From: Pseudovibrio axinellae
GTDB taxonomy: Bacteria; Pseudomonadota; Alphaproteobacteria; Rhizobiales; Stappiaceae
NCBI RefSeq assembly: GCF_900110875.1
Contig: NZ_FOFM01000001.1
Coordinates: 310,001-374,000, forward strand
Direction: 5' to 3'
DNA length: 64,000 nucleotides
Shown: positions 25,650 through 34,849 of the stretch, piece by piece
Layout of the letters: the number at the start of each line of letters is the position of its first letter
How positions within the stretch are numbered: position 1 is the first letter of the stretch
The notes under the pieces: model-generated
Databases searched by the model: none
Told to the model about the DNA's origin: nothing
The model's input: the letters and a program-made list of their open reading frames with translations, nothing else
Translations under genes and position numbers: made by a program

Positions 25650-26530
25650 TACGCCTCACCTCCAGCAGACACCACAGGGCCGGCGTTCATTGTCTCTGCC
25701 TCAACCTCGTCAATCGTCGGACGATCATCCGCACCGATTGTCTTACGGCCATGCTCCAGCGCGATTTGCGGCGCCGCACCATTCATAAAGGCAAGCAGAG
25801 TTTGCTTCACTTCGATGTATAGGCGGTAACGCTGCTCACGAATGGATTTAATCTTGACCGCGATTGGACTAACAATCCCATAGGACAAGAAGATTCCAAG
25901 GAATGTCCCCACAAGAGCTGCACCGATCAAGCTGCCCAAGATTTCAGGCTCCTGGTCAATAGCACCCATTGCTTTCACAATACCAAGGACAGCAGCAACA
26001 ATCCCGAGAGCGGGTAGCGTTTCCGCCACAATACTCAAAGCCTGATAAGGCTTCATCTCTTCACGACCCAGAGTATGCAACTCTTCATCCATCAGAGCTT
26101 CAATCTCATGAGGGCGGACATTTCCGATGATAATCAGACGGAAATAATCGCAAATGAAACTCGTTAGAGAGACATTCCCAAGCACCCTTGGAAAACGCTG
26201 AAAAAGATCAGATTCTTCAGGGTTATCAATAATCTGCTCTACGTCATTTCGACCCTTCGCACGAAGAGTTCTCATGAGCCCATAGAGCACACTTAATGTA
26301 TCAAGGTGATCTCTTTTTTTGGGCTTTGCATTTAACAAAGCCTCATGAATACCACGACCGGTATCCTTTATTGTTTTGAAGGTATTCGCCACCACAAAGG
26401 TACCGAAGGCAGCCCCTCCAACAATAAGCAGCTCAAAAGGTTGCCATAGCACCTTCATATAGCCGCCCATAGCAACATAACCACCAATTATGGATCCAAT
26501 AACGATCACGAGGCCAACTAGGATATTCAA
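25649..26530 (-). CDS. motA: Flagellar motor stator protein MotA
   Basis: MotA is the cytoplasmic-membrane stator ring around MotB. From the TTG at 26530 it is 293 residues starting with the first membrane helix ([23 protein letters not shown]), the normal MotA start. A GGAG site lies six bases upstream of the TTG; an ATG at 26620 would add 30 residues with no family counterpart. Further features are helix 2 ([17 protein letters not shown]), the rotor-contacting cytoplasmic loop, and the conserved [18 protein letters not shown] and [17 protein letters not shown] helices. First gene of the motA-fliM-DUF6468-fliN-fliG-flhB operon. Confidence 0.94.
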   Translation of the reverse strand: MNILVGLVIVIGSIIGGYVAMGGYMKVLWQPFELLIVGGAAFGTFVVANTFKTIKDTGRGIHEALLNAKPKKRDHLDTLSVLYGLMRTLRAKGRNDVEQIIDNPEESDLFQRFPRVLGNVSLTSFICDYFRLIIIGNVRPHEIEALMDEELHTLGREEMKPYQALSIVAETLPALGIVAAVLGIVKAMGAIDQEPEILGSLIGAALVGTFLGIFLSYGIVSPIAVKIKSIREQRYRLYIEVKQTLLAFMNGAAPQIALEHGRKTIGADDRPTIDEVEAETMNAGPVVSAGGEA

Positions 26531-27038
26531 TTTGCGCTCCACACACTCAACCGGACAAGCACTTTTCTCAGCTTGTGGTAGCGAGGCATACTTGTCCGAA
26601 ACTGGCGTTGTGAAAATCAAATTGCATGCAAATGGGCTACAGGTTCAGACAAGGCATCTCGATCATTCTGTCGCCCTATTTAAGTTCGGGCGGGTTTGAC
26701 ATGATCTATGCCAAAAGCAAGATATGTAGTTTTTTCCAAGACAGCACGTCTGAAACCTACGACTGTAAAGAAACAGTCATGGGCATAAACAAAAACAAAC
26801 GAAAGCACTTGAGTATCGTTTCAGATCAACGAATTTATCAAGTTGTTTCAAGGCCCAAAACAAATATCTTTAGACGTCCCGAGCAATTTTACGGAATTCT
26901 TGGGGTTTTCGTTCTTTTCTATCAAACAAAGAATGAACGATGCATCTCACCAATAGTTCACCTATTTGCACCTGCGGGTTTCGGAATTGATCCAGCTCCT
27001 GCAGCTCTAGTGAACACAACCAGACTTGGAATCTGACG
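26531..27038. other. Divergent promoter region between motA and flgF
   Basis: About 500 bases that must hold the divergent promoters of the motA and flgF operons. An open frame on the plus strand spans most of it (26626-27036) but has no recognisable product, no clear ribosome binding site and atypical codon use, so I do not call a gene. No convincing CtrA or sigma-54 site was found. Confidence 0.45.
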
Positions 27039-27764
27039 ATGGTAGTTTCTTCACTTTATGTCTCATTATCTGGGCAAATGGCTCTGGAACGTCGGCTTGA
27101 AACAGTGGCACGAAATGTCGCCAATATGGAGACAACGGGATACCGGGCCGACGAGGTGAAATTTGATAGCCTTGTAAAACGCCCAGGCGAAGACCCGGTT
27201 GCATTTGCGTCCACCGGGAAAACTTATATCTCAACGCAGCCAGGTGAGATTAAGCAAACGGGCAACACGCTTGATGTGGCAATTGAAGGCGAGGGCTGGC
27301 TCGGTATTCAGACCGGGAATGGCATTGCCTATACGCGAGATGGTCGTTTTCAAGTTGCCACCGACGGAATCTTGAGAAGCATTGAAGGCAACCCTATACT
27401 GGATAACGGAAATGCACCTATCGTTCTGGATCCGCTTGGTGGTTCGCCAGAAATCTCCAAGGATGGCACTATTTACCAAGAAGGTCGTCAAGTTGGCGTG
27501 CTTGGTCTGTTTTCAATCCCTCAAAACGCTCAGCTTAGCCGTACAGGAAATTCGGGCGTTATACCGGATACCTTGGTTGAACCAGTGCAAGATTTTACTG
27601 AAAATGGTTTTGCTCAGGGCTTTGCCGAGGGCTCCAACATCAATCCAATTGCAGAAATCACTAAGCTGATTACCATCACTCGCGCTTTTGAAAGCACGAA
27701 TTCGATGATGCAGAGCGTTGAAAGCATTCGTCAGCAAACTATTAAGAAGCTCGGAGAGGGTTAA
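27039..27764 (+). CDS. flgF: Proximal rod protein FlgF
   Basis: FlgF is a proximal rod subunit. The 241-residue protein has the rod motif (ALERRLETVARNVANMETTGY, residues about 14-34), the segment IEGEGWLGIQTGNGIAYTRDGRF and the C-terminal ITKLITITRAFESTNSMMQSV. It opens a plus-strand operon with the next gene (TAATG overlap) and fliI, divergent from motA. This organisation is standard in rhizobia. Confidence 0.95.
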   Translation: MVVSSLYVSLSGQMALERRLETVARNVANMETTGYRADEVKFDSLVKRPGEDPVAFASTGKTYISTQPGEIKQTGNTLDVAIEGEGWLGIQTGNGIAYTRDGRFQVATDGILRSIEGNPILDNGNAPIVLDPLGGSPEISKDGTIYQEGRQVGVLGLFSIPQNAQLSRTGNSGVIPDTLVEPVQDFTENGFAQGFAEGSNINPIAEITKLITITRAFESTNSMMQSVESIRQQTIKKLGEG

Positions 27765-28444
27765 TGGCGGTACATCCAGTTAACTCATTCCCGTCCGCAG
27801 CGGGCGAAGACCGCTCGATTAGCGGTCCGAGCGCCCCAAAGACATCGTCTTCAGCCGAGCCATTTAGCCTTGGTGAATTCATAGATATTATCAACCCCCT
27901 TCAACATATACCCGGCGTAAACACGCTTTACCGCGAACTAACTGGCGATGAGGCATCGGTTCGATCACGAATTGCTGGCAGCTCTTTGTACGGGATGATT
28001 GCAGGCCCGTTGGGGGTAGCTGGACTTGTTGCTGGAAATATTGCTGAGATGAAGCTTGCTGGCAAACTCGACGCAGAATCAATGCCGCAAGAGGTAAATA
28101 CAGCGATGAGTGTTATCGAGCAAAAGCTGAACCTAGCCAGCGCGGCACCAGAACCAGCCGTAGATATGGCAACGCCACTACAAAGGGGCACACCAATACT
28201 GCCGGTAAAAACTGGTGATATCCCTCCCCTCTTTGGAAACATAGCTTCAGCTGAAGCTATCTCGATGGGCAGCAAAGACAAACTCATCGAGGCTCTTGCA
28301 GCAAGCGATGAGAGTGATAACGAGGCTAAGGCCTCCGAGCTTCCAACCATCGACAAGCTGTCTCAAGATGCACGAAACCTGCTGCCGGAAGATCTACTTC
28401 GGCAACTTCAGGAGCGTCACCGCAATACAATTGCTCAAAGCTAA
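27764..28444 (+). CDS. Unassigned flagellar-operon protein between flgF and fliI
   Basis: A 226-residue protein coupled to flgF by a TAATG overlap and followed by fliI after 18 bases. The N-terminal 35 residues are Pro/Ser rich. The central block GEFIDIINPLQHIPGVNTLYRELTGD followed by a small-residue hydrophobic stretch (SSLYGMIAGPLGVAGLVAGNIAEM) resembles segments I recall from other alphaproteobacterial hypothetical proteins, but I know no function. No signal peptide. The C-terminal part is charged and helical, ending LLPEDLLRQLQERHRNTI. It does not look like FliJ. Its constant place beside fliI suggests export or rod assembly; this is inference. Confidence 0.82.
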   Translation: MAVHPVNSFPSAAGEDRSISGPSAPKTSSSAEPFSLGEFIDIINPLQHIPGVNTLYRELTGDEASVRSRIAGSSLYGMIAGPLGVAGLVAGNIAEMKLAGKLDAESMPQEVNTAMSVIEQKLNLASAAPEPAVDMATPLQRGTPILPVKTGDIPPLFGNIASAEAISMGSKDKLIEALAASDESDNEAKASELPTIDKLSQDARNLLPEDLLRQLQERHRNTIAQS

Positions 28445-28462
28445 GATATCAAAAGGTTGTTT

Positions 28463-29779
28463 ATGACCGCCCTTGAGCGCATTCAGGAACTTACCGCTCA
28501 AATTCCATCGAGTTCGTGGAATATTGAGATAAGTGGCACTCTTTGTGAGGTCACACCCAATCACCTTAGAGTTAAAGGCCTTTCTGGTGGCGTAAACCTA
28601 GGAGACCAGGTCTCCTATCTGTCCGGAACTCAAGAAGAGTTCGGAGAGGTCATCCGAATTGAGCCCGATAGCGTCCTTGTGAAACCATATGCATCCAGGT
28701 CTGACTTAGGCCTTGGAATTAAGGTTAAGCGACGCGGAGAGCTCAATTTTTATCCTGACAATAGTTGGCGCGGGCGCATTATCAATGCCTTCGGAAAGCC
28801 AATTGATGGTCTCGGAACAATGGCCGAAGGTCCGTCCCTAGCCTCCTTTAACAACCTACCCCCTCCACCTGTTCAGCGCGCGCGCGTAAAGAGTCCCGCA
28901 TTGACTGGAGTTCGGGTTATGGACCTATTTACACCGATCTGCCATGGACAACGGCTCGGGGTCTTTGCCGGTTCTGGCGTAGGCAAGTCGACGCTGCTTT
29001 CGATGATTGCTCAAAGCAACACTTTCGACACTGTTGTAATCGGGCTAATCGGAGAGCGCGGCAGAGAGGTCCGTGAGTTCGTTGAGGAGACACTGGGAGA
29101 TCAACTCTCAAAATCAGTGGTTGTAGTCGCTACAGGCGATGAAAGCCCTATGATGCGGCGCTTGGCCCCAAAAACTGCAATTACCGTGGCAGAGCACTTC
29201 CGCGATCAGGGGCAATCAGTTCTCCTAATATTGGATAGTGTAACACGTTACGCGCATGCACTGCGTGATGTCGCTCTTGCAGCGGGTGAACCTGCACTTT
29301 CTCGCGGCTACCCACCCAGTGTGTTTTCAGAGCTCCCTCTCCTGCTCGAACGTGCGGGACCTGGCATTGAAGGAAGCGGCATGATGACCGCAATCTTCTC
29401 AGTGCTCGTTGACGGCGATGACCATAACGATCCAGTTGCAGATAACATCAGGGGCCTGCTTGATGGGCATATTGTTTTGGACAGGCATATAGCAGAGGAA
29501 GGCCGCTACCCGGCTGTAAACGTGCTGACTTCGATCTCACGTCTAGCTCAAAGCTGCTGGTCCACGCAGGAACAAGAGCTCATCACCAAATTGAAAGCGA
29601 TGATTGCAAAATTCGAAGACACAAAAGACCTTCGCATGATGGGCGGGTATAAAGAGGGCGTGGACCCTTTACTCGACCAGGCGATCGAGATTGCTCCGAA
29701 AATATACAACGCGCTTGTTCAGAGTTTAGATGCACCATCCAGTCAAGATGCATTCAATGAGTTAGCTCAGCTTCTATAA
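28463..29779 (+). CDS. fliI: Flagellar export ATPase FliI
   Basis: FliI energises flagellar protein export. The 438-residue protein has the Walker A motif GSGVGKST (residues 170-177), the F1-beta-like segments VIGLIGERGREVREFVEETL and LLILDSVTRYAHALRDVALAAGEP with RGYPPSVFSELPLLLERAG. The ATG at 28463 is preferred over a TTG six bases earlier because AAAAGG lies at good spacing. It ends the flgF operon at a shared terminator. FliH is encoded in the fliF operon, and no fliJ follows here. Confidence 0.97.
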   Translation: MTALERIQELTAQIPSSSWNIEISGTLCEVTPNHLRVKGLSGGVNLGDQVSYLSGTQEEFGEVIRIEPDSVLVKPYASRSDLGLGIKVKRRGELNFYPDNSWRGRIINAFGKPIDGLGTMAEGPSLASFNNLPPPPVQRARVKSPALTGVRVMDLFTPICHGQRLGVFAGSGVGKSTLLSMIAQSNTFDTVVIGLIGERGREVREFVEETLGDQLSKSVVVVATGDESPMMRRLAPKTAITVAEHFRDQGQSVLLILDSVTRYAHALRDVALAAGEPALSRGYPPSVFSELPLLLERAGPGIEGSGMMTAIFSVLVDGDDHNDPVADNIRGLLDGHIVLDRHIAEEGRYPAVNVLTSISRLAQSCWSTQEQELITKLKAMIAKFEDTKDLRMMGGYKEGVDPLLDQAIEIAPKIYNALVQSLDAPSSQDAFNELAQLL

Positions 29780-29797
29780 CTAAAGCTTGAGAGTCCT

Positions 29798-29836
29798 AAC
29801 AACAAAAAAGGCTGCGGTGCAGCCTTTTTTGTTGTT
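29798..29836. terminator. Bidirectional terminator between fliI and ftcR
   Basis: Perfect 18-pair inverted repeat (AACAACAAAAAAGGCTGC and its complement) with a 3-base loop. The GC core is flanked by A and T runs, so it can terminate both strands. It ends inside the ftcR stop codon (29835-29837). Confidence 0.95.
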
Positions 29837-30509
29837 ACATTGCATTGATAATATAGCCAAGATAACGCTTTGAATCGATGGGGTCGTATCCCATTTGACT
29901 GCGCAGCTTCTTTCTCAACTTGCTGATGTGGCTCTCAATAACATTCTCATCAACTTCGCTTTCAAAAATTCCGTATACGAAGTTGTAAATCTGTGTTTTG
30001 GTCAGACGTCTGCCATTGTTTTGCGCAAGGTACTCTAGAATTCGACGTTCTCTACGCGGCAGTGCCAGCGCATTCCCGTCTATTTCCGGATCTCTCCCAT
30101 CAAAGTAAACAGTCAGTCCACCAAGTTCTACATTAATGCTCTGGTTTACTGTCCGCCGTTTGATCGCATTAACACGAGCAAGTATTTCTTGCGGGTGTAC
30201 TGGCTTACGAACGACATCATCTACACCAGCAGCAAACAACTTAAGCGTTTGCTCGAGCGCTGGACTACTATTAAGGACCAACACAGGCTTTTGAGAGCAT
30301 CTGCGCCGGATAATCTGAGGGAACTTCTCGTGCTCCCCTATCTCACCGATCAAGATAGCTTCTACGGCCTCAAACTCTGTATCAGGCGCAGTATTTAGCC
30401 AATCTTGAAAATCACCCGGACTAAATCCGCTCGTTGAGATGCCCTCACGCTCAAAACCTGAGGCATACCCATCTGTTACAAGTTGTTGCTCATCAACAAT
30501 TAAATACAT
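29835..30509 (-). CDS. ftcR: Flagellar transcriptional regulator FtcR (Rem)
   Basis: OmpR-type response regulator that activates flagellar genes in Brucella (FtcR) and Sinorhizobium (Rem). From the ATG at 30509 it has 224 residues: an atypical receiver (MYLIVDEQQLVTDGYASGFEREG, then LFAAGVDDVVRKPVHPQEILARVNAIKRR) and a winged-helix DNA-binding domain (ALPRRERRILEYLAQNNGRR, ENVIESHISKLRKKLRSQ, DPIDSKRYLGYIINAM). The receiver begins IVDEQ rather than the usual acidic pair plus phospho-Asp layout, as in other FtcR proteins, which are thought to act without canonical phosphorylation. An ATG at 30521 would add four residues. In Sinorhizobium rem sits beside flgE; here it is convergent with fliI. 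Confidence 0.93.
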   Translation of the reverse strand: MYLIVDEQQLVTDGYASGFEREGISTSGFSPGDFQDWLNTAPDTEFEAVEAILIGEIGEHEKFPQIIRRRCSQKPVLVLNSSPALEQTLKLFAAGVDDVVRKPVHPQEILARVNAIKRRTVNQSINVELGGLTVYFDGRDPEIDGNALALPRRERRILEYLAQNNGRRLTKTQIYNFVYGIFESEVDENVIESHISKLRKKLRSQMGYDPIDSKRYLGYIINAM

Positions 30510-31262
30510 GACCCAACCCATTCATTCCCAAATGAATATACCGCTGGTAAATCAGAGAAACATATTCTGTCAATTTCCTTAGAAGCTTTTTTATCTTGCT
30601 GAACAAGTAAATCTGACCTGAAAACTAAAGTAATTATAATAGAAAATAATATTCAATTTTAGTTACAATTTGATCTTAATATTTCCTATCACCCTAGATT
30701 TCTGCCGTTTATGAAATTTCAGGGATTGTCTGCAACTAATTTCAGTGCTCGGTTCACTTGTTAAGCAAAAATCAGAGGGCATACTTTTGCCACATGTTCT
30801 CCATATTTCGGTTCGCGCTATACGCGAAATTTTCTTGGGATAACTATTAGAAATTTTAAGTTAGCGACAACCAAAGGAATGAGTAGAATCAAAATCTTCT
30901 TCTATTTCACAGAAGAAATCGCGTATTTTTACCTATTTTCGCAATAGAAATATCCCATGTAATTTTATCTAAATTACTTTATTAACCATCCATTTCTTTC
31001 CGCGCAGTCTTTCCCAACTTATAAGGGAAATAAATTCATTTAGAACTTTAGATAAATAAGACCTCAATACACACTAATACTCGTCACAATTAGACTACAA
31101 TTTTACCACAATCTCCAATTTGCTTGCTAGTTTGCGGCTCAGGCAGCCAATGAATGTGCCTTACTGGGGGCTGTATTTGGAAGCGGGTTATGTACTATTG
31201 CGTTTCGGCATAAATAAACCTATTTGCACATCCAAAAGTGATCGGCTCGTGCAGGAGACAAA
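30510..31262. other. Long AT-rich spacer between ftcR and ugd
   Basis: About 750 bases with no credible gene, markedly more AT-rich than its neighbours. It must hold the divergent promoters of ftcR and ugd. I see one clear dyad, TTCGCG-N5-CGCGAA at 30812-30828, and many T/A runs but no recognisable RNA gene. The long leader in front of the flagellar regulator gene would allow complex control. Confidence 0.5.
30812..30828. promoter_or_regulatory. Operator-like dyad TTCGCG-N5-CGCGAA
   Basis: Perfect six-base arms around CTATA, about 300 bases upstream of ftcR and 435 upstream of ugd. GC-rich arms stand out in an AT-rich spacer. Could be a protein-binding site or a small hairpin; no regulator is assigned. 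Confidence 0.35.
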
Positions 31263-32579
31263 ATGGTAATTGCAGTAATCGGAAGCGGATATGTAGGTTT
31301 AGTATCAGGAACCTGTTTCGCTGATTTTGGTCACGAAGTCATTTGCGTTGATAAAGCCAAAGACAAAATTGAAAAATTAAGAAACGGTCAGATACCTATT
31401 TATGAGCCAGGACTGGAAGAGCTCGTCGATAGTAACGTAAAAGCAGGCCGCTTGAGTTTTACGACAGAACTGACTGATGCAGTTCGTAAAGCTGATGTCA
31501 TCTTCATTGCGGTTGGTACTCCGTCACGCAGAGGAGATGGGCATGCCGACCTAAGTTATGTCTACGCAGCCGCTGAAGAGATTGCTGCATCCCTTGATGG
31601 CTTCACTGTTATTGTCACCAAATCGACCGTTCCTGTCGGGACTGGCGATGAGGTCGAACGCATTATACGTGAGATCAATCCTAACGCCGACTTTGAAGTG
31701 GTCTCAAATCCAGAATTTTTGCGAGAAGGCGCCGCCATTAGCGACTTCAAGCGACCTGACCGTATTGTCGTTGGCGTTTCAGGGGACCGGGCAAAGTCTG
31801 TCATGACAGAGGTTTATCGCCCTTTATACCTCAACCAGTCTCCCTTGGTATTTGTCAGCCGCCGCACGTCTGAGCTTATTAAGTACGCCGGTAATGCATT
31901 CCTAGCCATGAAAATCACGTTCATCAATGAACTTGCGGATCTAAGTGAAGCAGTTGGAGCAGACGTTCAAGATGTTGCCCGCGGGATAGGGCTTGATAAC
32001 CGGATCGGCTCAAAGTTCTTAAATGCAGGTCCAGGCTATGGGGGCTCCTGCTTTCCAAAGGATACGCTTGCTCTTGTTAAAACAGCACAAGACCATGCCA
32101 GCCCTGTCCGCCTGATTGAAACAACCTGCTCCATTAATGATCAGCGTAAGCGCTCAATGTCAAAGAAAGTCATCTCCGCTGTTGGTGGTGATGTACGCGG
32201 TAAGAAAATCGCGGTGCTCGGCCTTACGTTCAAGCCGAACACAGATGATATGCGCGATAGCCCTGCCCTTTCCATTATACAAGCGTTGCAAGACAAAGGC
32301 GCGGAGATTAGTGCCTATGACCCAGAAGGCATGAAAGCAGCAGTCGAGCTCGTGGATAATGTGACTTTTGGGAACAGCGCATATGACGTCGCCAAGGACG
32401 CCCATGCTCTAGTTATTGTCACCGAATGGAACGCCTTCCGTGCTCTTGACTTCAGCCGGCTGAAAGAGGATATGGCCGTTCCTGTTCTCGTCGATCTTAG
32501 GAATATTTATGGCAAGGACGAAGTCGCTAAACACGGCTTTTCCTATATGTGCGTAGGTCGCCCAGACCAAGAGGCCTGA
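31263..32579 (+). CDS. ugd: UDP-glucose 6-dehydrogenase
   Basis: Oxidises UDP-glucose twice with NAD to UDP-glucuronate, a precursor of exopolysaccharide, capsule or lipid A sugars. The 438-residue protein has the N-terminal dinucleotide motif GSGYVG (residues 7-12), the segment VGTPSRRGDGHADLSYV, the lysine-containing KYAGNAFLAMKITFINE, and the catalytic cysteine C263 in GGSCFPKD. A GGAG site precedes the ATG. It stands alone, with a hairpin about 10 bases after the stop. Confidence 0.96.
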   Translation: MVIAVIGSGYVGLVSGTCFADFGHEVICVDKAKDKIEKLRNGQIPIYEPGLEELVDSNVKAGRLSFTTELTDAVRKADVIFIAVGTPSRRGDGHADLSYVYAAAEEIAASLDGFTVIVTKSTVPVGTGDEVERIIREINPNADFEVVSNPEFLREGAAISDFKRPDRIVVGVSGDRAKSVMTEVYRPLYLNQSPLVFVSRRTSELIKYAGNAFLAMKITFINELADLSEAVGADVQDVARGIGLDNRIGSKFLNAGPGYGGSCFPKDTLALVKTAQDHASPVRLIETTCSINDQRKRSMSKKVISAVGGDVRGKKIAVLGLTFKPNTDDMRDSPALSIIQALQDKGAEISAYDPEGMKAAVELVDNVTFGNSAYDVAKDAHALVIVTEWNAFRALDFSRLKEDMAVPVLVDLRNIYGKDEVAKHGFSYMCVGRPDQEA

Positions 32580-32586
32580 TCATGTA

Positions 32587-32619
32587 TGGTCCCGGAGAAT
32601 AAACGCTCTGCCGGGACCA
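32587..32619 (+). terminator. Hairpin after ugd, probable terminator
   Basis: Nine-pair stem TGGTCCCGG / CCGGGACCA with a 15-base loop, 7 bases after the ugd stop. No T tract follows, so it may be a weak or factor-dependent end. Confidence 0.5.
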
Positions 32620-32771
32620 ACTCCTAACCAGCACTATCTATCTTGAAAACTTCGCCGCAATTGGTGCAGAGACTATAATTGAGGTTTGCTTTTACAGTGC
32701 AAGTTATGCGATTTTTTTAATTAGCACTTACACAGATTCTCTTAGGGCCAAATTCCAATAGTGCTGTACCC

Positions 32772-34799
32772 ATGAGAATACTGGCTATCTCTTTTGATCG
32801 TGGGAGCCTTTCCTCGTTGCATTACGGGCTCAAAAATCAAACAGGTTACAGAACCACCGTTCGATCGTGGACTGGTAGAGGTTTGCGACCATTTGTTTTT
32901 ATGATTAGCCTGTGGTTCTCACTCACCGCCGTAGCGCCAGCTTATGCCTTTGAACTTTTCGGGTTTCATCTTTGGGGAGAGAAAACTGATAGTGAAGAGA
33001 CAGACACCGTTGGAGTGCCTGACCCAACCGCCTATAGCGTAGAGTTTCGCGTAGTTGGTGAAAACGAAGACCACCCAAGCAAGATTGAAAAAGAACTTCA
33101 ATCTGTCAGTCTTCTGGTTCGGGAAATCAAGCAGCTTCCCTCTGGCACAAGCGGCGTCCTTGCCCGCGCGACAAAGGACTTTGAGCGCCTCATCGGCAAG
33201 CTCTATGAAGATGGGTATTATGGCGCACTCGTCGAGATCACGGTAGCAGAGGTACCTCTTAATCAGGCATTGCTTCACCCAGAAAAAATTACGCAGCGCC
33301 CCGTTCCTATTTTGGTTGTGGTCAACAGAGGGCCTCAATTCCATATCGGACAGGCCGAGGTATTTTACCGTGGGCCAATAACCAAAGAACAGCTCGACCT
33401 TCCCAACGCGCAAGCACTCGGGCTTATCGAAGGGGCTCCTGCGTTTTCTTCAAGCGTGGTTTCTGCAGAAAAAAAAGCCGTCCAGTCGCTTAAAGATCAG
33501 GGTTACCCATTCGCTAAGGTCGAAAGAAGACAGCTCTTGGCAAACCACGCCAATCGAGCATTAAAAGTCAAAATCAACCTTCTAAGCGGACCATATGCCC
33601 GTTTTGGTCCTGTAACAGTGTCCGGCACTGTCAAGATGGACCCGCACTTCGTTCGAGAGTATGCCAATATTCCTCAAGGCTCGCAGTGGGACGCGGACAT
33701 CATATCAGCTGCAGAAAGCAAACTGCGTGACTTGGAAGTCTTTTCTAGCATTCGCTTTGAACCCGCCAAAAAGTTAGATCAAAATGGCGAGCTGCCTCTT
33801 ACGATCGTCGTGGCTGAACGCCCAAGAAAGGTATTTGGGTTTGGTGCTAACTACTCCAGTAACGAGGGCGTCGGAGTTGAAGGCTACTGGCGCCACCGCA
33901 ACCTGTTCGGCCAAGCAGAGCGCCTTTCAATCACAGGCGCCGTTGGCCAACTTCTTGCCGTAGATAATGAACAGATAGAGTATGCTGCACGAGTAACCTT
34001 CGAAAAGCCCGGGGTACTGGGACCTTTAACATCATTTTCAACAAGCGCTGCAGCAGTGCAGGAAAACCCAGACAATTATCGCAGCACCTCTCTTACTTAC
34101 GATTTGTACCTTTCCAGAGAATTCACTGATGCCTTGAGCGTGCGAGCTGGCGGTGAAGTGTATTTTGCAAAAGAACGTGATGTATTTGGTCGTAATGATT
34201 ATTTTCTCATCGGCCTCCCAATAAATCTCACATACGACACCCGCAACGACACCTTAAATCCGACCAAAGGTGTCGATGCGACTTTGTTTTTCGAGCCTGC
34301 CTATGACGTGAGAGGAAAGACAGAGAACCTCTACTCTAACGCATCGATTGCCAGCTACCTGCCTATCATGGGAGAGGATCAACTTGTGCTTGCTGGTCGG
34401 GTTTCAACTGGTGCAATCATCGCGCCGTCCGTCCGCGATGTTCCAGCCGCCCGGCGTTTCTTTCTGGGCGGAGGGGGGACCATTCGCGGATACGCCTATA
34501 AAAATGTCGGCCCACGTATAGATGATCAAGTCGCTGGAGGGCGAAGTTTCATCTTGTTTAATGGCGAAATCAGATCAAAAATCACTGAAAACCTCGGAGT
34601 TGTTGGTTTTGTTGATGCGGGAGCAGCTTATCTCACTCAGTTTCCAAGTTTTGACGAAACACTTAGTATTGGTGTTGGTGGAGGTATTCGGTATTTCACC
34701 CCTGTCGGCCCGTTGCGGCTGGACGTCGGGGTTCCGTTAGATCCGAAACGCAATGACCCACCGCTTGCTCTGTATATTGGTTTGAGCCAAGCGTTCTAA
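32772..34799 (+). CDS. tamA: Outer-membrane assembly factor TamA (Omp85 family)
   Basis: TamA works with TamB in outer-membrane protein insertion and phospholipid or autotransporter handling. The 675-residue protein has an export signal (around FVFMISLWFSLTAVAPAYA), three POTRA-type periplasmic domains (to about residue 350) and a C-terminal Omp85 barrel with FLGGGGTIRGYAYKNVGPR and PVGPLRLDVGVPL, ending in a phenylalanine (LSQAF), the usual barrel sorting signal. The predicted N-terminus before the signal is long (about 42 residues); a later start at an ATG at 32901 would give a standard signal peptide but lacks a clear ribosome binding site. tamB follows after about 50 bases. Confidence 0.93.
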   Translation: MRILAISFDRGSLSSLHYGLKNQTGYRTTVRSWTGRGLRPFVFMISLWFSLTAVAPAYAFELFGFHLWGEKTDSEETDTVGVPDPTAYSVEFRVVGENEDHPSKIEKELQSVSLLVREIKQLPSGTSGVLARATKDFERLIGKLYEDGYYGALVEITVAEVPLNQALLHPEKITQRPVPILVVVNRGPQFHIGQAEVFYRGPITKEQLDLPNAQALGLIEGAPAFSSSVVSAEKKAVQSLKDQGYPFAKVERRQLLANHANRALKVKINLLSGPYARFGPVTVSGTVKMDPHFVREYANIPQGSQWDADIISAAESKLRDLEVFSSIRFEPAKKLDQNGELPLTIVVAERPRKVFGFGANYSSNEGVGVEGYWRHRNLFGQAERLSITGAVGQLLAVDNEQIEYAARVTFEKPGVLGPLTSFSTSAAAVQENPDNYRSTSLTYDLYLSREFTDALSVRAGGEVYFAKERDVFGRNDYFLIGLPINLTYDTRNDTLNPTKGVDATLFFEPAYDVRGKTENLYSNASIASYLPIMGEDQLVLAGRVSTGAIIAPSVRDVPAARRFFLGGGGTIRGYAYKNVGPRIDDQVAGGRSFILFNGEIRSKITENLGVVGFVDAGAAYLTQFPSFDETLSIGVGGGIRYFTPVGPLRLDVGVPLDPKRNDPPLALYIGLSQAF

Positions 34800-34849
34800 T
34801 TTCAACTTGCTCCTATTTGGAGCGGGATGCACAGAAAGACAGAGAACGA

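Noticed and set aside
26626-27036. Open frame of 136 codons before flgF
   Set aside because: It fills the divergent promoter region, has no recognised domain or clear ribosome binding site, and its composition does not look coding.
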